Positions 1 through 8,131 of a DNA stretch of 64,000 nt are shown here, piece after piece. The translations under genes were made by a program, and so were the position numbers. The DNA is taken from assembly GCF_001245615.1 (NCBI RefSeq), contig NZ_CWKH01000001.1:310001-374000 (forward strand), in the 5' to 3' direction. This DNA comes from Mycolicibacterium neworleansense. GTDB taxonomy: Bacteria > Actinomycetota > Actinomycetes > Mycobacteriales > Mycobacteriaceae. The notes under the pieces were generated by a model. It was not told the DNA's origin. It made no database searches and was given only the letters and a program-made list of their open reading frames with translations. Within the stretch, counting starts at the first letter, position 1; each line of letters begins with the position of its first letter.

Positions 1-877
1 CGGTGCACGCGAACGCACCGCAAGCCAGTGCGGTGTCGAGGCACTGGCGCAACGTCGCGCCCCGGGCGAGTTCGGCCAGCCAGCCCGCGACGAAGGCGTC
101 CCCGGCGCCGACAGTGTCGATCACCGGGACCGCGACGGCCGGAGCCGCACACCGGTCCTTGGTCGTGGCCGCCATTGCCCCCTCGGCCCCGCGCTTGAGT
201 ACCGCACAGTCGATGCCAAGGCTCAGCAGAGCGTCGAGTTGCCGCCGGGGGGTATCGGCTCCGGTGAGCAGTTGGGCCTCCGCTTCTCCGGCGAACACGA
301 TGTCAGCCCGCTGGGCAAGCTCGAGATAGGCCGCCGCTGCCGCCTGCTGGTCACTCCACAGGGCGCTCCGGTGGTTGACGTCGAACGACACCGATGCGCC
401 CGCCGAGGTTGCGGCGTCGATCGCAGCGTGGGCCGCCGATCGGGCGGACTCACCCAAGGCGGCCGAAATGCCGGTGACATGCAGGATTCTCGTGTCGGCG
501 ACGACCGCGATCGGGACATCCGCCGGTCGCAGCCGGCTGCCGGCTTGTCCGCGGCGGTAATAGCTCACGCGGGTCGCGCCGGGGTGCGGACGTTCTTTGA
601 TCATGAGCGCCGTCGCGGTGTCGAGATCGAGCACGGGGTAGGGGTGCACACCTTCGGCCCGCAGTTCACGCAAGATCAACTCGCCGAGACTGTCCGCACC
701 GAGCCGGCCGATCCAGGCTGCTGTGCCGCCGAGCCGGGCCACCCCGATAGCCACGTTGCTTTCGGCCCCGCCGAATCCCAGCCGCAGCGTGGGATTGTGG
801 TGCAGGCGCCCCGGCTGCGGTGCCGTAAGCAGGCCGAGGCTCTCCCCGACGGTGACGACATCGAAGGTCGGGTTCAT
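1..877 (-). CDS. kdgK: PfkB-family sugar kinase, 2-keto-3-deoxygluconate kinase type (3' end outside window)
   Basis: Reading the minus strand from an ATG at 877 gives about 292 residues of a ribokinase/PfkB-fold kinase that runs off the left edge. Visible: an N-terminal FGGAESNVAIGVARLGG segment (first PfkB signature, sugar-binding region), a RVSYYRRGQAGSRL stretch typical of KDG kinases, and near the end DTVGAGDAFVAGW, the second PfkB signature with the catalytic Asp and the anion-hole glycines. KDG kinases phosphorylate 2-keto-3-deoxy sugar acids at O6 in the cytoplasm. The ATG overlaps the stop of the upstream aldolase gene (ATGA), so the two are translationally coupled. Substrate specificity is inferred from the neighbouring aldolase and dehydratase. 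Confidence 0.85.
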   Translation of the reverse strand, partial: MNPTFDVVTVGESLGLLTAPQPGRLHHNPTLRLGFGGAESNVAIGVARLGGTAAWIGRLGADSLGELILRELRAEGVHPYPVLDLDTATALMIKERPHPGATRVSYYRRGQAGSRLRPADVPIAVVADTRILHVTGISAALGESARSAAHAAIDAATSAGASVSFDVNHRSALWSDQQAAAAAYLELAQRADIVFAGEAEAQLLTGADTPRRQLDALLSLGIDCAVLKRGAEGAMAATTKDRCAAPAVAVPVIDTVGAGDAFVAGWLAELARGATLRQCLDTALACGAFACT

Positions 878-1488
878 CGCGCCAGCTGCTCCGCGACGGC
901 GACGGCTTCGCGGGCCGCGTCGGCCACCGCGTCGGCACCGGCGTCGGCCCGGGCGGTGATCCAGCTGCCGCTGACAGCGAAAACCGCCTGCTGACTGAGG
1001 AATTCAGCCATGTTCGCGGAGGTGACACCGGCCGACGGCATGAACAGCATTTCCGGGAACACCACCGTGTACGCCGACAACAGAGACGGCGTGTCGACTG
1101 CGGTAGCCGGAAACAACTTGACCCGCTGCAGTCCGAGCCGGGCCGCGGTGTCCACCTCGGTCGGCGTGAGGACGCCCGGAATGACCGCCAGTCCGGCCTG
1201 CCCGACGCATCGCACCACCTCCGGATCCAGCCCGGGGGACACCACGAACCGCGCGCCCGCCTCGATGGCATCGCGGGCTTGCGCACCCGACCGGACCGTG
1301 CCGGCACCGACCAGAAGATCACCGCGGGCTGCGAGCCGGCGAATCGCGGCCAGGCCGTACTCGCCGCGCAATGCCACCTCGACCACCGGCAGACCACCGT
1401 TGACGAGCCCGTCGCCGATCGCGTCGACGTGGCCTGGATCCCGCACGGTCGCCAGCGGGATCACCCGGTGCTCGAACACCTCGCTCAT
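874..1488 (-). CDS. 2-dehydro-3-deoxy-phosphogluconate (KDPG/KDPGal) class I aldolase
   Basis: 204 residues, the usual Eda length. The protein has the (beta/alpha)8 aldolase markers: VVEVAL around residue 38 (general-base Glu), GAGTV at 61-65 and KLFPA with the Schiff-base Lys at about 124. It would cleave the phosphorylated 2-keto-3-deoxy acid made by the adjacent kinase into pyruvate and glyceraldehyde-3-phosphate. The start is placed at the ATG at 1488 because it overlaps the upstream stop as ATGA; a longer open frame to 1764 lies inside the dehydratase gene and lacks family similarity. Eda versus DgoA specificity cannot be told from sequence. Confidence 0.87.
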   Translation of the reverse strand: MSEVFEHRVIPLATVRDPGHVDAIGDGLVNGGLPVVEVALRGEYGLAAIRRLAARGDLLVGAGTVRSGAQARDAIEAGARFVVSPGLDPEVVRCVGQAGLAVIPGVLTPTEVDTAARLGLQRVKLFPATAVDTPSLLSAYTVVFPEMLFMPSAGVTSANMAEFLSQQAVFAVSGSWITARADAGADAVADAAREAVAVAEQLAR

Positions 1489-2621
1489 CGCGCATCGGCG
1501 AACGTCGGGCGGGTGCCGTAGCGCTCCAGCGCGGTCCGGTCCAGGGTGACGCCGAGCCCCGGGCCATCCGGCACCGCGAGCATGCCGTCGCTGTCGAGAT
1601 CCCATCCGCCGCTGACGAGTTCGTCTATATAGGCCGATCCGGTCTTGTACTCGACGAAGTCGGTGGCCGCCAGCGCCGACGCCAGATGCAGATCGGCAGC
1701 CAACCCGATCGCGGTGTTCCAGCCGTGCGGGATCAGCCGCACCCCGCGATCCTGTGCGGCCCAACCGATACGGCGGGACTCGCTCAGGCCGCCGCCCTTG
1801 GTGGTGTCGGGCTGCACGATGTCGAAGGCCCCGGCATCGAGAAAGGGCAAGAATGTCTGGCGACGGGTCAGAACCTCACCGCCACTGATGGGCACTTTGG
1901 AATGCCGCCTCAACTCGACGAAACCGTCGACGTCGTCGGGCGCCAACGCCTCCTCGAACCATGCGACGCCGAAATCGGCCAGCATGTCGGCCGTGCGTTT
2001 GGCCCACGACAACCCGCCCGGGAAGAACGCCTCGGAACCACCGGCGTCGACGGCCAGCATGTGGTCGCCGACGGCTTCGCGGGCCGCGGCCACGGTCCGC
2101 TCGTCGGTCTCGCTGTCCACGCGGCCGAACTTCCACCAGCCGATCTTGAATGCCGTGAATCCCTGATCAGCCAGCTGCGCCAGATTTTCGGTCATGACCG
2201 GTGCCTCGTCCATGAGCACCGAGGCATAGGGTCGCACCCGTTCTCGGTAGCGGCCGCCGAGCAGCCGCCCGACCGGTTGCCCGAGCGCCTGCCCGGCCAG
2301 ATCCCACAGCGCGATGTCGATGGCGCTGGTGGCGTGAGTGAGTGAGCCGCCGCGGCCCATCCAGAACGCGCTCTGATGCAACGTCTCGGTGAGCCGCTCG
2401 GCTTCCAGCGCACTCTGTCCGATCAATTGCGGCGCAAGCACATCCACGGCCGCGGCGACCAGTCCCTCGGTGGTGAAGGCGCTGCCGATGCCGACCAGGC
2501 CGCTGTCGGTGTGGACGGCGACCAGGGTGTGCACGACATCGTCGGGGCGCAGTTCGTTGGACCAGCCTCCCTCCGGGGTGGCGCCGCGCAGCCCACACGT
2601 CTGAATGCCGGTGATCTTCAT
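1485..2621 (-). CDS. Enolase-superfamily (mandelate racemase/muconate lactonizing) sugar-acid dehydratase
   Basis: 378 residues. An N-terminal capping domain is followed by the barrel with metal ligands Asp192 (VDAGGSE), Glu223 (WFEEAL) and Glu249 (SGGE), candidate acid/base lysines at 159 and 164 (FKIGWWK) and His299 (IPHGWNT). Superfamily members with this layout abstract a proton alpha to a carboxylate; next to a KDG-type kinase and aldolase the likely reaction is dehydration of a hexonate or similar acid to a 2-keto-3-deoxy acid. The exact substrate (galactonate, gluconate, a deoxy-sugar acid) is not readable from sequence. Its stop overlaps the aldolase start. Confidence 0.83.
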   Translation of the reverse strand: MKITGIQTCGLRGATPEGGWSNELRPDDVVHTLVAVHTDSGLVGIGSAFTTEGLVAAAVDVLAPQLIGQSALEAERLTETLHQSAFWMGRGGSLTHATSAIDIALWDLAGQALGQPVGRLLGGRYRERVRPYASVLMDEAPVMTENLAQLADQGFTAFKIGWWKFGRVDSETDERTVAAAREAVGDHMLAVDAGGSEAFFPGGLSWAKRTADMLADFGVAWFEEALAPDDVDGFVELRRHSKVPISGGEVLTRRQTFLPFLDAGAFDIVQPDTTKGGGLSESRRIGWAAQDRGVRLIPHGWNTAIGLAADLHLASALAATDFVEYKTGSAYIDELVSGGWDLDSDGMLAVPDGPGLGVTLDRTALERYGTRPTFADAR

Positions 2622-2658
2622 GTGGTTTGGTACTCCTCAAAATGATGTGGCCGTGCTG

Positions 2659-4248
2659 TCACGGCCGGTGGGTGAGCATGAGTCCGGGCCTGCGGCCCGT
2701 GTGGGCGGCGTCGGTGACGACGGGTACGCCGTTCACCCAGACGTGGCGGGCCGCGTCGGCGTATCGGGCGGGCAGCGTCCAGGTATCGGTGCGGTCGAGG
2801 ATCGCCGGGTCGAATACGACGACGTCGGCGAACGCGCTCGCGCGCAGTTCACCCCGGTCGCGCATGCCGAAATGTCCGGCGACCATGCCGGTCATCTTGT
2901 GGATGGCCGTCTCCAACGACAGCGTGCCGGCCGGCACGTGGTGGGCCAGGTAGTGCGTATGACCGTGGTAGAAGAGGGGATTGCGGGTCCGGCTGTCGAG
3001 GACTCCGTGTCGGCACGTGGTGAACGCGTCGACCCCGAGCAGGAAGTGGTCGTGCGCGATCGCCTCGGCGAGGTGGTCCGGGGTGAACAGCTCTCCGATC
3101 AGCTGCACGCTGCCCATGTCGGCACCCGCCGCGGTGAGAATGTCGAACAGGCACTCCCACTCGTCGGTGCCGTGGCGCTCGGCAATCTCGGTGAACGACA
3201 GTCCCTCCCAGTCGGGGTGGGTCGGGCTGACGCCGAGCCGCACACGGTGCCATTGGCCGCGGTGCAGGAACCGCCAGTAACGGTCGCTGTCCCGGCGGAC
3301 CTGTTCCCGAACTTCCCGGTCCTTGAGCAGCTTGGCGGCCTCGTCGGCGGGACGTTCGGCCAACCATCCCGGCAGCAATCCGGTGGCCATGCCGATGCCG
3401 TGCGGGTAGGGAGTCATGTCAGCCAGCACGTCGGTTCCACGCTGCCGTTCGGTGACAACGCGCTCGGCCGCGCGCTCCCAGGCGCCGGATTGTGCGCCGG
3501 TGTCATGACGCACATTCAGGTGTGACAGTTGAGCCCGTATCTGCCCTCCGTCGACGACGGCGAAGAACTCGTCCACGGCGGTGTCGAGTTCGGCGTCGCG
3601 GTTTCGGATGTGGCTGGCATACATGCCGTCCCGTCGGCCCGCCGTTTGGGCGAGCGCCATGAGCTCCTCAGTGGCCGCGAAACGTCCTGAGCCGTACTCC
3701 AGTCCACTGGAGAAGCCGATCGCGCCGGCCTCCATCGCCTCCTCGAGCAGGCGGATCTGCGTGCGCAGTGGGTCGGTGGCCGACCGCGCGGCGCCGCGAA
3801 TCGCGGTGTGCCCGACGAACCACATGAGGTTCTGCGTTGTCGGACCGGAGTGGACCCGCTGCACGAACTCGCCGAAGCTGCGCCAGTCGACCGGACCGTC
3901 GTAACCCATGGCGCGCAGTGCGCCCGCGGTCGGGTCGACATCGTCCGCGCCGATCGGGGCATACGTGACACCACAGTTGCCGACCACTTCGGTCGTGACG
4001 CCCTGGTGGATCGTGCTCAACGCGTCGGGATTGCCCAGCACCGACCAATCGCTGTGGCTGTGCGGATCGATCAGTCCTGGCGTGATGATCATGCCCGTGC
4101 AGTCGAGCGTGGTGACCGCTCGGACGTCGGGCGACAACCCGACGAATGCGATGCGGTCCCCGCGTATGCCGACATCGGCGCGTCGTGTGGGCGTCCCGGT
4201 GCCGTCGACGATGTCTGCGCCCGTCAGCAAGTAGTCCAGTGCCGGCAC
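2659..4248 (-). CDS. N-acyl-D-amino-acid deacylase (D-aminoacylase-type amidohydrolase)
   Basis: 529 residues. The N-terminal beta-sandwich leads into ITPGLIDPHSHSDWS, with zinc ligands His63 and His65, and NCG with Cys92, a cysteine conserved in D-aminoacylases. Further metal-type residues appear in ASHIRNRD and in QLSHLNVRHD, and a C-terminal FADVVVFDP strand closes the composite domain. Known members hydrolyse N-acyl-D-amino acids, cytoplasmically, to the free D-amino acid. It is one base from the ABC ATPase gene, so it belongs to the same transcript as the transporter and the sugar-acid genes. The substrate here may be an N-acylated or amide-linked compound rather than a simple D-amino acid. 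Confidence 0.85.
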   Translation of the reverse strand: MPALDYLLTGADIVDGTGTPTRRADVGIRGDRIAFVGLSPDVRAVTTLDCTGMIITPGLIDPHSHSDWSVLGNPDALSTIHQGVTTEVVGNCGVTYAPIGADDVDPTAGALRAMGYDGPVDWRSFGEFVQRVHSGPTTQNLMWFVGHTAIRGAARSATDPLRTQIRLLEEAMEAGAIGFSSGLEYGSGRFAATEELMALAQTAGRRDGMYASHIRNRDAELDTAVDEFFAVVDGGQIRAQLSHLNVRHDTGAQSGAWERAAERVVTERQRGTDVLADMTPYPHGIGMATGLLPGWLAERPADEAAKLLKDREVREQVRRDSDRYWRFLHRGQWHRVRLGVSPTHPDWEGLSFTEIAERHGTDEWECLFDILTAAGADMGSVQLIGELFTPDHLAEAIAHDHFLLGVDAFTTCRHGVLDSRTRNPLFYHGHTHYLAHHVPAGTLSLETAIHKMTGMVAGHFGMRDRGELRASAFADVVVFDPAILDRTDTWTLPARYADAARHVWVNGVPVVTDAAHTGRRPGLMLTHRP

Positions 4249-4249
4249 G

Positions 4250-4978
4250 TCAGAGCACCTTGCTCAGGAACTCTTGAGTGCGGGTCTCCTGCGGTGAGGT
4301 GAACATCGATGTCGGGCTGGCGGTTTCGACGATAGTGCCCTTGTCCATGTAGATCACCCGGTCGGAGACCTCGCGGGCGAAGCCCATCTCGTGGGTCACC
4401 ACGACCATCGTCATACCGTCGGCGGCGAGGTCTTTCATCACCGCCAGCACCTCTCCGACGATCTCTGGGTCCAACGCCGAGGTGGGCTCGTCGAACAGCA
4501 TGATCGTCGGATCCATGGCCAGTGCGCGGGCGATGGCCACGCGCTGTTTCTGGCCACCCGACAGCGAATCGGGATACATGCCGGCCTTGTCTGCCAATCC
4601 CACGCGACTGAGCAGGGTGCGCGCCCGTTCCTCGGCTTCGCTCCTGGTGCGACCCAGTACCCGCCGCGGTGCCAGCGCGATGTTCTCGATGACGGTCATG
4701 TGCGGAAAGAGGTTGAAGTGCTGAAACACCATGCCCACGTCGCGGCGCACCACGGCGAGGTCGGCGGTCTTCTCCTCGGGTCCCAACATGTGCCCGTTGA
4801 TTACGATGGTGCCGTGTGACGGCCGCTCCAAGCCGTTCATGCAGCGCAGCAGCGTGCTTTTGCCCGAGCCGGATGCGCCGATGATGCACACCACCTCGCG
4901 CTCGGTCACCCGGCACGAAACGCCGTGCAGCACTTCGGTGTCGCCGAAGCTCAGCCGTAGTCCGTCGACCTCGATCAT
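4250..4978 (-). CDS. Polar amino-acid ABC transporter ATPase (GlnQ/HisP type)
   Basis: 242 residues with Walker A GASGSGKS at 34-41, Q-loop in [17 protein letters not shown], signature [15 protein letters not shown], Walker [13 protein letters not shown] and switch His in VVTHEMGF. Length and motifs match the PAAT family ATPases, which dimerise on the inner face of the membrane. The start overlaps the stop of the permease gene by ATGA. It powers the two permeases encoded upstream. Confidence 0.93.
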   Translation of the reverse strand: MIEVDGLRLSFGDTEVLHGVSCRVTEREVVCIIGASGSGKSTLLRCMNGLERPSHGTIVINGHMLGPEEKTADLAVVRRDVGMVFQHFNLFPHMTVIENIALAPRRVLGRTRSEAEERARTLLSRVGLADKAGMYPDSLSGGQKQRVAIARALAMDPTIMLFDEPTSALDPEIVGEVLAVMKDLAADGMTMVVVTHEMGFAREVSDRVIYMDKGTIVETASPTSMFTSPQETRTQEFLSKVL

Positions 4979-5682
4979 TTGTTCGCTCCTGTGGTGAGGG
5001 TGAGGGTTTCGCCGACGTCGGGGGCCTTGATGTGGACGCCGAGTCTTCGTTCGTATCGGCGGCCCAGCGACGAGAGCGCGTAGCAGATCACGAAGTAGCC
5101 GGTACCGACGATGAGATAGGTGGTGATCGGATCGGCGGTCAGCGAGCTGACCACGTTGCCTGCGCGAGTCAGTTCGATGAGACCGATGACCGCGACAAGC
5201 GAGCTGTCCTTGATCAGGACCACCAGGAACCCGACACCGGGGGGCACGATCACCCGGGCGGCCTGTGGAAGGATCACCCAGCGCATGCGCTGTGCGTAGG
5301 ACAGCCCGAGTGCGTCGGCGGCCTCGAACTGTCCACGGGGAACGGCTTGGATGCTGCCGCGCACGAGCTCACCGATGTAGGCCGAGGCGAACACCGACAG
5401 CGCGATCACCGCGGCCCAGTACTCCGAGAGACTGCTGCCTGGGGTCATCAGCGGTATACCGAAGTAGACGAAGAAGATGATCAGCAGCACCGGGATGCCA
5501 CGGATCACCGCGACGTAGATGGCGGAGACCCATCGCACGGCGCGGATCGTTCCGGTGGACATCAGGCCGATGGCAATTCCCAGGATGCCGCCGAAAAGTA
5601 CTGACAACGCGCAGATCTGGAGCGTCACGAGCGCACCGTGCCAGATCAGCGCGAGATGTTGGGTGCCGAGCCCTTCGAACAT
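4975..5682 (-). CDS. Polar amino-acid ABC transporter permease (HisM/GlnP type)
   Basis: 235 residues with about five membrane segments and the EAA-type loop ([20 protein letters not shown]) that docks to the ATPase. The ATG at 5682 is preferred over an in-frame GTG at 5697: a GGAAGGTGG ribosome-binding site sits just upstream of the ATG and the ATG shares one base with the upstream stop (TGATG). Partner permease is the next gene upstream; both belong to the His/Glu/Gln/Arg/opine permease family, which suggests an amino-acid- or opine-like ligand. Confidence 0.9.
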   Translation of the reverse strand: MFEGLGTQHLALIWHGALVTLQICALSVLFGGILGIAIGLMSTGTIRAVRWVSAIYVAVIRGIPVLLIIFFVYFGIPLMTPGSSLSEYWAAVIALSVFASAYIGELVRGSIQAVPRGQFEAADALGLSYAQRMRWVILPQAARVIVPPGVGFLVVLIKDSSLVAVIGLIELTRAGNVVSSLTADPITTYLIVGTGYFVICYALSSLGRRYERRLGVHIKAPDVGETLTLTTGANK

Positions 5683-6344
5683 CACGCCACCTTCCACTTG
5701 ATGAGCCGGGTTTCGGCGATTCGCGACAGGCTCGCGATGAGGAACGCGACCGCGAAGTAGAGCAGGCCGCCGACGGTGAACGCCTCGATGGTGCGGAACG
5801 TGGTCGAGGTGATTCCCATCATCACGTGCATGAGGTCGGGTAGGGATACGACCGACGTGATCGAGGACGCCAGGAACAGCAGGATGGTTTGATTGGTGAT
5901 GGCTGGCAGGACATTTCGCATCGCGGGTGGGAACAGCACCCGCCAGAACGTGTCACGTGCGCTGAGCCCCAGTGCCGCACCCGCTTCGCGCAGGCCGGCG
6001 GGTACGGATTGAAAGCCGGCGCGATAGATCTCGGCCATGTACGCCGCGTTGTTGATGCTGAGCGCGAGGATGCCCGCCGCGACCGGGTCGAGGTTGACCC
6101 CGGCCTGGGGGAGTGCGAAGTAGACGAGGTAGAGCTGCAACAGCAATGGGGTGTTGCGGATGATCTCGATGTAGGTCGACGACGCGGCCCGCAAGGCACT
6201 CACTCGGGAGGTGCGCCCGGTGTAGAGCAGGATTCCGAATGCGCCGCCGGCTACTGCTGCGACCAGGCTCACCCCGATGCTGACCGCGAGGCCTTTGAGC
6301 AGTGGCGGGAGATAGGGGATCAGGTCCCCGTAGTAGAGCTGCAT
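5682..6344 (-). CDS. Polar amino-acid ABC transporter permease (second subunit)
   Basis: 220 residues with an N-terminal hydrophobic segment (LLKGLAVSIGVSLVAAVAGG) and about five transmembrane helices. The EAA loop reads GLREAGAALGLSARDTFWRV. It pairs with the permease encoded downstream to form a heterodimeric channel. The gene follows the binding-protein gene by 33 bases in the same operon. Confidence 0.9.
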   Translation of the reverse strand: MQLYYGDLIPYLPPLLKGLAVSIGVSLVAAVAGGAFGILLYTGRTSRVSALRAASSTYIEIIRNTPLLLQLYLVYFALPQAGVNLDPVAAGILALSINNAAYMAEIYRAGFQSVPAGLREAGAALGLSARDTFWRVLFPPAMRNVLPAITNQTILLFLASSITSVVSLPDLMHVMMGITSTTFRTIEAFTVGGLLYFAVAFLIASLSRIAETRLIKWKVA

Positions 6345-6377
6345 GTGTTGTCCTGAAAGATGTTGGGATGCAGCGAT

Positions 6378-7193
6378 TTACTTGATGAGAGCAGGGACGT
6401 CCATGCCGAGCCAGCTGTTGTAGGACTCCTCGGCGGCCTTGCTGATGTTGTAGTTCATGATGAAGTTGTTGAGGTAGTTGAGCCAGAGCTGGTCGCCCAT
6501 CTTGATGCCGAAGGACACGAACGACGGCGCGAGTGGCGGAGCGTCGAGCACCCGTACCGCATCACCCTGGCTCGCGCGGACGCCGGCGACCACCGCCGTG
6601 CTCTCCATCAGCGCGTCCACCTTCCCGCTGCGCAGGGCTTGGATGGAGTCGGCAACGGCTTCGAACAGGCTGGGCTTGGCCTGTGGAAATTCGGCTTCCA
6701 AGATGGTGGCGGGCACACTGCCGCGGGTCGAGGCGACGGTGCGGCCGGCAAGGTCGTCATAGCTGCGAATCGGGCTGTCCGTGGGCACCACGACCAGTTG
6801 TCCTTCTGACGCGTACGGCCGGGTGAGCGCGACCACCTGCGCCCGTTCGTCGAGGTTGGTCAGCGCGGCGATGATGACGTCGGCTTTTCCGGTCTCCAGC
6901 ATGGGAATGCGGCTGGCATTGGTGGCACTGACGAATTCCACTCTGGCACCGAGGGAGTCGGCGAGCGCTCTGGCCTTGTCGATGTCGAAGCCTTCGTAGT
7001 CACCCGAGCTGTTCATCACGCCATATGGAGGGGCGTCCGCGAAGACCCCGACGGTGATCTTCTTGGAGGTCAGCACCTTGGTCAGGACGCTGCTCTGGGC
7101 GGTGCCGGTCTGACCCGACGACGTACACCCGGCCAACGCCAACGCGGTGATGGCGGCGAGGGCGACGAACACGACGCGGAGGGCTCTACGCAT
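6378..7193 (-). CDS. ABC transporter substrate-binding lipoprotein (amino-acid type, SBP family 3)
   Basis: 271 residues. A signal peptide ends in a lipobox LAGC with the acylated Cys23, so the protein is anchored outside the membrane. The mature part has the cluster F motifs of SBP_bac_3 proteins: ITVGVFADAPPYGVMNSSGDYEGFDIDKARALADSLG and later LAGRTVASTRGS (given here by segments at residues 48-90 and about 150-160). It is the first gene of the minus-strand operon and its promoter must lie in the 203-base gap before the divergent GntR gene. Ligand unknown; the operon content argues for an acidic or aminated sugar acid or an N-acyl amino acid. Confidence 0.88.
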   Translation of the reverse strand: MRRALRVVFVALAAITALALAGCTSSGQTGTAQSSVLTKVLTSKKITVGVFADAPPYGVMNSSGDYEGFDIDKARALADSLGARVEFVSATNASRIPMLETGKADVIIAALTNLDERAQVVALTRPYASEGQLVVVPTDSPIRSYDDLAGRTVASTRGSVPATILEAEFPQAKPSLFEAVADSIQALRSGKVDALMESTAVVAGVRASQGDAVRVLDAPPLAPSFVSFGIKMGDQLWLNYLNNFIMNYNISKAAEESYNSWLGMDVPALIK

Positions 7194-7265
7194 GAATGTC
7201 CTTTGTTCAGAAGGTTTTTCAGATAAAGGCCGGATGATGTCCGTGCCCGGTTCTGGATGGATCAG

Positions 7266-7281
7266 AGATTATCTATAATCT
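7266..7281. promoter_or_regulatory. Candidate GntR operator (perfect inverted repeat) between divergent genes
   Basis: AGATTATCTATAATCT is a perfect 7-2-7 inverted repeat, strikingly AT-rich in this GC-rich context, and a further half-site-like GTAATCT follows at 7282-7288. It lies 73 bases upstream of the binding-protein gene on one side and 116 bases upstream of the GntR start on the other, the usual place for a FadR-subfamily operator. Binding by the adjacent regulator is inferred. Confidence 0.6.
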
Positions 7282-7396
7282 GTAATCTGCGCAATAGCGG
7301 AAAGTGGCAGCGTCTGCGCCGGAACGGGCGCAACCGGCTGCCTAGGATTGACGCCACTGGGCGAGCCCGGTGACCGTTTGTAAAGGAGAACGACCG

Positions 7397-8071
7397 TTGA
7401 CGGAGGCGCTGAAACCACTGCCGGTCGTCCCGTTGCCCGCGTCGCGACGGCATCAGATCGCGGATTGGCTGCGCGAACAGATCGTGAAAGGCGGCCTGGC
7501 GCCCGGTGCGCAACTCAAGCAGGATGTGCTGGCCGCGCACCTGAGCACCAGCCCCGGTCCGGTGCGCGAAGCCCTGCGGCAGCTGGAAAGTGAAGGCTTG
7601 GTGCATCACATCCCCAACCGCGGGGCATTCGTGGCGACGGTGAGCGCCGACGAACTGCTGGGAGTGTTGCTGCCCGTGCGGTTGTCGATCGAGCAGTTCG
7701 CGGTGGAGAAGGCAAGCGCCGATCCAGCCGTGCTGTCCGAGTTGCAACGGCTCGTAGCGCTCATGGACGATGCCGCGACGCGTGACGACCTGGATCTGCT
7801 CAACGAACTCGACGTGCTGTTTCACGAGACCATCGTCAAGAGCGCTCACTCGGAACATGCGATGCAGCTGTGGGCCAGTGTCCAACCGCGCATACGGATG
7901 CAGATCCACCGGCTCGCCAGGCGTCACGAGAGCATGTCGGCGATACCCGAGGAGCATCGTGCGCTACTGCACGCGATCAAGACCGGCGGCCCGGAGGTGC
8001 GCCGCTCTACGCTCCATGACCACATCGTCACCAGCGCCCGCGAATTGCTTTCCGTCGCCGAGCCCGACTGA
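7397..8071 (+). CDS. GntR-family transcriptional regulator, FadR subfamily (FCD domain)
   Basis: 224 residues. N-terminal winged helix (LREQIVKGGLAPGAQLKQD, then TSPGPVREALRQLESEGLV) followed by an all-helical FCD ligand domain with the metal/acid-binding pattern (D..FH at about 135-140, H in RRHESM and H in LHDHI). FCD proteins usually bind organic or sugar acids. The start is a TTG at 7397 preceded by AAAGGAGAA; in-frame GTG upstream at 7370 lacks a site. Divergent from the sugar-acid/ABC operon, which it probably represses until an intermediate binds. Confidence 0.88.
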   Translation: MTEALKPLPVVPLPASRRHQIADWLREQIVKGGLAPGAQLKQDVLAAHLSTSPGPVREALRQLESEGLVHHIPNRGAFVATVSADELLGVLLPVRLSIEQFAVEKASADPAVLSELQRLVALMDDAATRDDLDLLNELDVLFHETIVKSAHSEHAMQLWASVQPRIRMQIHRLARRHESMSAIPEEHRALLHAIKTGGPEVRRSTLHDHIVTSARELLSVAEPD

Positions 8072-8131
8072 CCGCCAACGAATCTCCGCATTCAGCTTGC
8101 GTTGGGCCGCGGTTCACGCCACGGTGTACGC

